This document shows positions 57,401 to 64,000 of a stretch of DNA of 64,000 nt, one piece after another. Below the pieces are notes generated by a model. It ran no database searches and had not been told where the DNA came from. It saw only the letters and a program-made list of their open reading frames with translations. The DNA lies in assembly GCF_000972845.2 (NCBI RefSeq), contig NW_020852345.1, forward strand, positions 78,258 through 142,257. Reading direction: 5' to 3'. The stretch comes from Larimichthys crocea. Its lineage: Eukaryota > Chordata > Actinopteri > Sciaenidae. Each line of letters opens with the position of its first letter. Positions within the stretch are counted from its first letter, which is position 1. The translations under genes were made by a program, and so were the position numbers.

Positions 57401-57757
57401 ACAATCGTGTGGCTGGACACACCTAAAGGGTGCAGATATAGTGAAGTGAACAGAACAATAAAAAAAACACGTGCAGCTGCAAAAACTTTTATTTTTTTAT
57501 ATTTTTATACCTACCCGGGTAAGGCTGTTGTATGTATTTCATGTGGTTATTATTCTCCCCAGCTTCATATTAAAATAGGGGAGCATTGTTTCTCATTAAC
57601 AAAAAGAGCACCAGTTGTCGTGTCGTTCAGTGCATCGGTTGGTTACAACCTGGGCTCCGTAGCCGAATTTAAATCTTCGTGTTCTTATTCTGGCCATTAG
57701 TTCAAGTTATATTATCATTACTAATACTTTTCTGCTTCAGAAGGGTTACACTAATAT

Positions 57758-57995
57758 TAACTGTTAGCCCATCAGCGCTAACATGCTAATGTTAACAAGG
57801 CGAATGCTAAAATGCTAATGCTAACATGCTAATGTTAACTGCTAGCCCATCAGCGCTAACATGTTAATGCTAACAGGCGAATGCTAACATGCTAATGTTA
57901 ACTGCTAGTCCATCATCGTTAACATGCTAATGCAAAAATGCTAATGCTAACATGCTATGTTAACGGCTACAAAAATGCTAATGTTAATTGCTAGC
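57758..57995. repeat. GCTAAC/ATGCTAATG minisatellite with higher-order unit
   Basis: Short units ATGCTAATGCTAAC and ATGCTAATGTTAAC are arranged in three larger repeats. Each begins TGTTAGCCCATCAGCGCTAAC or TGCTAGTCCATCATCGTTAAC and is 60-80 bp long. Confidence 0.9.
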
Positions 57996-58099
57996 CTAGC
58001 GCGCTCGGCTCTGTGCTAAATAATGTTAAAAATGACTATTTGAGGTGTGCTTTTTGAATAAGACCCCCAGCAACAGCCCACTCGTCACTCTCAAAATTT

Positions 58100-58205
58100 T
58101 CTTTTCTAGTACTGAATTTGCTGAGCAGTGTCAGTAATAAGCATGGGAACGACGGGGCCAGAGTCAGGCACACTCAAAATTTCTTTAGAAATTTTTCTAT
58201 GATAA
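58100..58205 (+). repeat. Dispersed repeat shared with 11598-11695
   Basis: Plus-strand copy of the repeat at 11598-11695: GTACTGAATTTGCTGAGCAG, GGGGCCAGAGTCAGGCACAC, TTTCTTTAGAAAT. It lies within the long-TIR element, so the copy at 11.6 kb may be a remnant of a related element or an independent insert. Confidence 0.7.
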
Positions 58206-58470
58206 TAGATATATATGATAGAGTGGCATCACTGTTTAGGTCTGAAACATCATATGGGTCTTGGGATGTCTCTTCCAGACATAAAAAAAGTAATGAAGAG
58301 ATGAAATGTCTTCAACCAAAGACTGATGTAAGGGTCCATTAACTGTATCATGTTCAGTTTTGCGTCCCAGTTTATTGTTACTTTTAAGTAAAAAAACAGT
58401 TGAATGTCTCTCACTTGACTTGTGTGTTGTGTTTAAAAGATTGCCAGTGTAACATGTAAAAACATTAATT

Positions 58471-58900
58471 GTCCATATTGTACCAGTTTACTTGAAGTTT
58501 ATGACAATCATGATGGTGTCATAGCAGGTAAGAACACATTCATGTTGGTGTTGGTAAAGGATCCTATGGTGTAGTAACACTTCATGACATATAATGAGTA
58601 GTCCAAAGTGTACTACTTTACTTGAGCTCAAAGAAAATGCTTATGACACATTCATAATGATGTCATGACGGGCAAAGTCACATCATGATGGGTAATGACA
58701 AGTAGTAACATTCATGTTGTTGGGGATCTTACTGTGTAGCGCACTTAATGACAATTAATGAATAGTCCAAAGTGTACCACTTACTTGAGCTCAAAGAAAT
58801 TGCTTATGACACATATATGATGGTGTAATGACAGGCATAGCATTCATGATGTGTAATGACAGGCAAGTCCGATTCATGATGGTCTAAAGATAGGCAATGA
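58471..58900. repeat. Tandem repeat, 130-163-bp unit
   Basis: GTCCA(A/T)A(G/T)TGTAC(C/T)A starts units at about 58471, 58601 and 58764. Each is followed by TTACTTGA and TTATGAC segments and several CATGATG/ATGACAGG motifs. It forms the right-hand subterminal part of the long-TIR element. Confidence 0.8.
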
Positions 58901-59637
58901 CATGAGCGTGAAGTATCAGTTGATAAAGCCAAGAAATGAATAAAACAAGTTTTAACTGTTGGTCCTGCCACGGAAGGAGATGGCTGAAAGTGACAGGTAA
59001 GTTGTCTTGTGTAACGAGAGCCAGTGTGGTAGCTGTGCTGTAAGTAGGTTAGTAAGCTTTCCTCCCCAGGGCCCAAGGAGAGAGCACCCTGGTTTTTACC
59101 CCTAGTGTGTCTCCACCCCAGTCCTAGGCGCTCACAGGTCCAAGCTAGTGAGTGGGCTGGTGCAAGGCTGAAGCGAAAGTCACCTGCAGGTCATGCTGGT
59201 TAATGTCAAGTTGTCATGACAAAGACACTTCTCAGCTATGTGGTTTTGCTTAATGTCAAGTTGTCATGACAAAGATATTTACTGACTAAGTGCTCTTGGT
59301 TAATGTCAAGTTGTCATGACAAAGACATGGTCAGCCTATGTCATCTTGGTAAATGTCAAGTTGTCATAACAAAGACACCCCAAACAATGTCAAGTTGACA
59401 GTAAAAGATGACATAAGAAACCGCATGACACTTAATGACAGCAGTCATTGACATTCATTAATGTTCATGACAAGTGTCATGTCATAGTTATGACAATGTC
59501 ATGTCAGTCTTATGAACACCCCTTCAAATAATGTGTTACCGCTACTTCTTATTCAGACTTTCCAGTTGTTCACTGGTGTTTTTCTGGTGGATGTAAAGTG
59601 ACCTGTTTGGTTTGGGAGGACCGGGGGCTTTCCTGTT

Positions 59638-59747
59638 TCATATGCAGATGGAAGGCACCTTTAGAAGCAGGATGAAGGCTTCCTCCACCTGCTCTTCAGG
59701 TCTCAGCTCTGAGTACAAGACAGTGAGGAAGGCTTCAAGGTGGACCT
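59638..59747 (-). CDS. Candidate terminal coding exon, family unknown
   Basis: On the minus strand a plausible acceptor (TGCATCCTTAGCAG) precedes a 36-codon open stretch that reads VHLEAFLTVLYSELRPEEQ, then VEEAFILLLK, and ends in a TGA at 59638-59640. Codon third positions are strongly C/G-biased, unlike the surrounding DNA, and the peptide is amphipathic-helical in pattern. The (CA)n tract on its upstream side is typical of introns. I do not recognise the protein. It may be the last exon of a host gene running leftward, an exon fragment, or chance; no second exon was found in the window. Confidence 0.3.
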
Positions 59748-59767
59748 CTGCTAAGGATGCATGGATG

Positions 59768-59769
<2 letters not shown>

Positions 59770-59838
<69 letters not shown>
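59770..59838. repeat. (CA)n microsatellite, about 34 units
   Basis: Uninterrupted CA tract of 69 bp; likely highly length-variable. Confidence 0.98.
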
Positions 59839-59839
<1 letters not shown>

Positions 59840-62014
59840 TCATGATGCTACCTCCCCAGAGATAAGTCACACAATGTTTTCATTGAGGCCAGTGGTGGAT
59901 GGTGGATAAAGCAGAAAGCTGACACAGTATTTGAATAATTCTGCATCATAGACACACACTGTATAACAAAAGGTAAGAACAGAAAAAACAGCACACATAA
60001 AGGAATAAGATTAGAAGAGAGGGAAGATGGTTTCAGAGACATCACCTCTTCACCACAGCTTAGGGTTAGTAGACAGAGGAGCACACATCAGTGAAAAATT
60101 ACAATGATGATCCCTTAAAAATATATTAAAAACACAATGATTTGTTTTCGATGTTTGTTGAATGAATGGATCAAAGGTTGCTCTGTATTTTATTTAAACA
60201 TTCATTCATTCATTTTAATATAACCTTCTTATTAACCTTGTAATAAAGAAATCCTTTGAGCCATCAAATCTCTTCCTACATTCATCCCTTCATTGAATTT
60301 ATTCATCCATTCATTTTTAGTTTAATGCTGACTATCCCAGCATGCATTCTTCTTCCACATTCCATAGGGTCTGTGAAAATAAAGGCTAAGTACAAACTTG
60401 TAGTGCGGTTTAACTGCAACTTGTTCACTGGTCTGGTATTGATTATTACTGCATATTAGCTCTCTGCAGTAATTGTGACACTATGCACAGAAAATAGTGA
60501 TGTGTGTATTGTCAAAATTACTAAAAATGTGGATATTAAAATGTGAGTTCATTATGACTCAATTTGTGCATTTGCAGATAACAAGTCACTGTGTTATAGA
60601 GAAATGGATATCAACAAAGGCTAATCACATTTTGTAAATTGAAATATTAGCACCTATTAAACAGTCATCTCATCAAGTGCTGATATGTTGGAGATTACAA
60701 AAGCAGAATATAGGGTCTCCAGTGACTGTAATTAACGCCGACCCATCCACTTACAAAAAAAGGATATAAACCCATTATTATGTAGAGAATTAGAGGAAAT
60801 TCTCTTTTCAGAAATGTTTCAAGAATGGAAGTATGATTATCCTTTTTTCCTCTTTCACTTGGTCTTTTTTTTAAATCACAGCAGAGGGCTAATCTTTGTG
60901 CAGCCACAGACAGAATAGCAATGGTGCCCCAGAGAAATGTGTTGAATGAATGGACAAGGCGGGAGGATTGTGAGAAGACAGTTTGTGTGTGTCTGTGTGT
61001 GTGGAAGATCAGGGCACCCAAAAAATGCCATTTTCTTTTCTTTGCAACACCCCTTCTAATACAAAATCTGATGAGTTTCTTTAATCACAAAGGGAAGGAT
61101 TTGGCGTCTCCTTCCTTCTGCTAATTTATTCATTCAAAAGTCTTAATATCTGTGCAGCAGGCGAAGGATCACACAACACACGCTAAGCATTTTCCCTGCC
61201 ACTCAAGATTTTTTTTTTTCTTTTTTGGCTTCATTAAAAAAAGGTTAGAGATTAGATTTTTCCTTTTTTCATGAAAGCTTCCCAAATGTCAATTTTCTAT
61301 TAGTGGGACAGTCAAATGCAACAAAAAAACGGTGCGTGATGAGTTCAGTTAGGCAGTAAGTGTGTGTGTGTGGGCGTTGGGGGCTGCGTAGACAGTATGT
61401 TGGCTAGTCGCTGAAAATACTAGTAAATACTACTATACGAGTACAGTTTTTATCACACACTCATGTACAAGTACAGTGTGCAGACATCTTTTCAAAATGT
61501 GTTTATTACTGCTTTCAGATGAACTATCTGGATTCCTTTGGAGACAACTACAACAGGTGTAGTCAGGCTGATTTAAAGTATCATTGTTGGGAAAATGAAC
61601 AGTTGATTCTCTGTGCACTATTTCATAAAATAATTCCAGTTTTGTAGTTAGCTTTCACAAATACGTATCACTGATTCACTGATGGACCACCTCAGCTCAG
61701 ATATTCTGGAAGAACAAGACAGCTACATTTTAATAAGAACAGAACATTTATCAAACACTTCTCATATGTTCTCTAAGTTTAACAGGACAGTAAGTCATCA
61801 CATCATCCAGATATTTTCTTGTATTTCGTTTTTTGGCTCGTGGCTGTCAGGATCAACACTTTCCAAGCTGAAATGTTGAAATGTTTAGCTGGTTTTTGAC
61901 TAGTAGAACCTTTAAAAATGCCGTGGTGATATCAACACACATGAGACGAGTGCTTTCCTTGTAATACATACAAAGAGATGTGGCTAGTGTTGCCTCCAAC
62001 CCCCACCATCCTCG

Positions 62015-62017
<3 letters not shown>
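59839..62017. other. Unique sequence, no gene seen
   Basis: ATTCATTCATT-type short repeats lie near 60200-60215. The stretch 60900-60990 has some enhancer-like texture. No gene recognised. Confidence 0.35.

Positions 62018-62058
<41 letters not shown>
62018..62058. repeat. (CA)n microsatellite
   Basis: About twenty CA units. Confidence 0.97.
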
Positions 62059-62059
<1 letters not shown>

Positions 62060-62180
62060 ACTTCCACCCATGCAGTAGTAAGAGAATGATTCATTCCAGG
62101 CTGCTTTTATCTGACCTGAGCCAAGTGTTCTACACACTGCGGTCAGGCCTGCAGAGCACTTTCTCACTTAGAGATGTCAC

Positions 62181-62195
62181 TGTGTGTGAGTGTGT

Positions 62196-62269
<74 letters not shown>
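62181..62269. repeat. (TG)n microsatellite
   Basis: About forty TG units with two interruptions at the left. Together with the CA tract at 62018-62058 it forms an inverted dinucleotide pair 120 bp apart. Confidence 0.97.
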
Positions 62270-62273
<4 letters not shown>

Positions 62274-62299
62274 CCTCTGCCTTGTTTGAAGACCCTTCT

Positions 62300-62560
62300 T
62301 ACAGCCTGTCTCAGAGATAAGAACCGTTGCTTTTTCATTTCAGGAAACTCTCCCTCTCTGTTCTTCCACTCGGGAGCAGAGCGCTGAGGGCTGGCGAGGC
62401 TTTCCGACTTCATCCTGTCAATACGACGGGATAAGGAGTCCAACTGAAAGTTCATTAATTCCTGGGTAACCTATGCCTGGGCCGGGTTAATACCCCCCTC
62501 CGCTCTATTGATGTTGCTGTTCCCAGGGTGAGAGAGCAGCTTTAACTTTGCAACACACAC
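62300..62560. promoter_or_regulatory. Candidate conserved noncoding element
   Basis: Contains CGCTGAGGGCTGGCGAGGC, GACGGGATAAGGAGTCC, AGTTCATTAATTCCTGGG and CTATTGATGTTGCTGTTCCC in a repeat-free context. GGATAA is a GATA-type core. The call is by texture only. Confidence 0.3.
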
Positions 62561-62570
62561 ACACACTCCT

Positions 62571-62596
62571 GTCTGTCTGTCTGTCTGTCTGTCTGT
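62571..62596. repeat. (GTCT)n microsatellite
   Basis: Six to seven GTCT units. Confidence 0.95.
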
Positions 62597-63819
62597 TTTG
62601 ATCTGTCACACACTCTTCTGTCACTAAAATAATGAATTGAAATGAAAAGCAATGAAAGTTCAAAACATGGAGGCTTTTATTCTTTATCCTGCATGCCTGA
62701 TCTCTCCATTCTTTCCTTCTAATCTTAGAGATTTGTCTTCATGTGTACATGTGCAGGTGTACACAATGGCCTTTACAACCTGACACTATAACTCCACTAC
62801 CTCAACCTCCTCATTGATATTGTTCATTTAAATGAGATACATAATAACATAATTTTAATCATCAATGCATTATAATTTGAATATGTATCTTGTATACATA
62901 AATAAAAACATATATGAATAGCAATGACAGCAAAAAAGAATGTACTCATAGAGATGAATATCCATTGTTTCCTTTATTCACTGGCTTCAAAATTTGATTG
63001 AACCAAAGTTACTTATATTATTTATAATGGAATTCTTTGTTCTATGTGGAACGTCTCTCCTAGTGTGTGGGTCAGACAGAGCATCGATGGAGTTAACAAA
63101 GAACAAGAGAACACTCAGACAGACAGACATGATGTGAGGTGAGGTGAAATGTAGAAAAGTACAAATGATTTCAAACTCTGCTGCTGCCATTAGCTTCTCC
63201 AAGCCCCAAAGTTGTGGAAACAATATGTATGAAAATGAGTCGGAGAGTCAAATCCTCTCCACTGACAAGAATTTTGTCCCATAAGCAGCCTACTGTTTCC
63301 AAACTGATGAGAAGCTTATCCTGGGTTTGTGGGCCAATAGACCACCATTTTGCTTCTTCCGAAGGGGTGTCCCTACTTTGCGTTGCAGAGCTGTTTTAAT
63401 AGTTTTGCAGAGCAGTTGGCATGGTTACCGTTGCAGAAAGACAGCAACTTAAATCTGCCAGCTGAACCTCAGTGAACCTGCTATAATCTTTAAACAATAC
63501 CTGTATTAACATTCAACTTGTGCCTGGCTCTTCCTTTGCTGCGTGTTCCTCTGCCTGCTGCACACCTCAGACCAGCAAAGATGTTTTTTACTCTAACAGG
63601 ATAAAAGCTGGTAAAATGGGGGTTCTAACATCATTACCTACCAAAGCCTTCCTTACTGCCCCTGACCCAACACCAGCCATTAATTTTGTAAAAAAGGGGG
63701 GAAAGAATGGAGGAGGTTGAGTCTCAGTGTGACAACTGAGCAGAGACTGCAGTGAGTTTTGATACAGGGAATGAGAATGGGAATAACAAGGCAGGATAAG
63801 GGGCTCTGGTGATGGTTCA
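62597..63819. other. Unique sequence, no gene seen
   Basis: Short frames only; no exon or repeat family recognised. Confidence 0.35.
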
Positions 63820-63975
63820 CTGGCCCTCTATGTAAATCCCTGGAACGTGTGGTGAAATGTAGCAGGCAATGTGCTAGCGTAAGCCCTTTAGCAGCCGCTG
63901 GCCCTGATTAAAACAGCACATTAAGATGCCACAGGCGGCTGGAAGACATTGGCCAAGCCCTGCACCAAACTCAGG
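63820..63975. promoter_or_regulatory. Candidate conserved noncoding element at window edge
   Basis: Contains GCAGGCAATGTGCTAGCG, TAGCAGCCGCTGGCCCTGAT, TAAAACAGCACATTAAGATG and CCACAGGCGGCTGG. Repeat-free and non-coding. It may continue past the window end. The call is by texture only. Confidence 0.3.
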
Positions 63976-64000
63976 GTTATTTATTAGCTAGCCCTGCTAA

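Larger units (their letters stand above)
56117..59540. mobile_element. 3.4-kb DNA transposon with long inverted repeats and perfect 8-bp target duplication
   Basis: Both ends read GGTAACAC(T/A)TTATTTGAAGG inward. GCTACTTC flanks the element exactly at 56109-56116 and 59541-59548. Inverted repeats run 56117-56394 (278 bp) and 59163-59540 (378 bp); the difference is two additional copies of an about 55-bp unit with core AATGTCAAGTTGTCATGAC on the right. The interior holds exon-like blocks, a GCTAAC-rich minisatellite, a 130-163-bp tandem repeat and the repeat shared with 11598-11695. No transposase was recognised. An 8-bp duplication is compatible with hAT, P or KDZ-type elements; the superfamily is not assigned. 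Confidence 0.9.

Noticed and set aside
61978..62455. Overlapping 92-104-codon frames on both strands
   Set aside because: They are translations of CA/TG tracts (Thr-His or Cys-Val runs).

Overview
This window reads as intergenic and intronic DNA from a teleost fish, most likely a percomorph. The case rests on an AT-rich vertebrate-style composition, very many (CA)n/(TG)n tracts, and a transposon mix typical of ray-finned fish: L2/Rex1-type LINEs, tRNA-headed SINEs, Tc1-like elements, hAT elements and a SAMD3-like multicopy gene. I found no complete host protein-coding gene, rRNA, tRNA or CRISPR array. Apart from transposon remnants and one possible terminal exon (59638-59747), the open frames look like chance frames or microsatellite translations.

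Layout. 1-1800: a hAT-like MITE (381-994, 8-bp target duplication), a 21-bp AT-rich minisatellite and a LINE 3' tail. 1.8-28.7 kb: mostly unique sequence with microsatellites, a few LINE scraps, a 41/42-bp near-perfect hairpin (20948-21044), and several GC-moderate blocks that look like conserved noncoding (enhancer-type) elements, densest at 21.4-24.2 kb and 27 kb. 28749-29515: a hAT element with a perfect 8-bp target duplication. 31840-34961: a terminal-inverted-repeat element carrying a degenerate, spliced SAMD3-like gene on the minus strand with a CpG-rich tandem repeat in its first intron. 35.5-39.9 kb: one minus-strand LINE interrupted by a second, almost full-length minus-strand LINE. 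40.0-40.9 kb: diverged tandem repeats with ETS/YY1-type promoter motifs. 41.7-42.1 kb: a strong conserved-noncoding candidate. 42.9-48.4 kb: LINE fragments, a Tc1-like end and a SINE. 49.7-52.3 kb: a hAT transposase scrap, then a complete but inactivated Tc1-like element with its own nested insertion. 54.8 kb: a second SINE. 56117-59540: a 3.4-kb element with 0.28/0.38-kb inverted repeats and a perfect 8-bp target duplication. 59.6-64 kb: the candidate exon, long CA/TG tracts and two more conserved-noncoding candidates.

How it fits together. No host pathway is encoded here. The picture is of a gene-poor domain, plausibly the regulatory surroundings of a developmental gene, colonised by successive transposon waves with nested insertions whose order can be read (LINE B inside LINE A; an unclassified insert inside the Tc1-like element). 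All family names come from recognising motifs in translated sequence and from terminal repeats and target duplications; no database search was possible. The conserved-noncoding calls rest on sequence texture alone and are the weakest claims.
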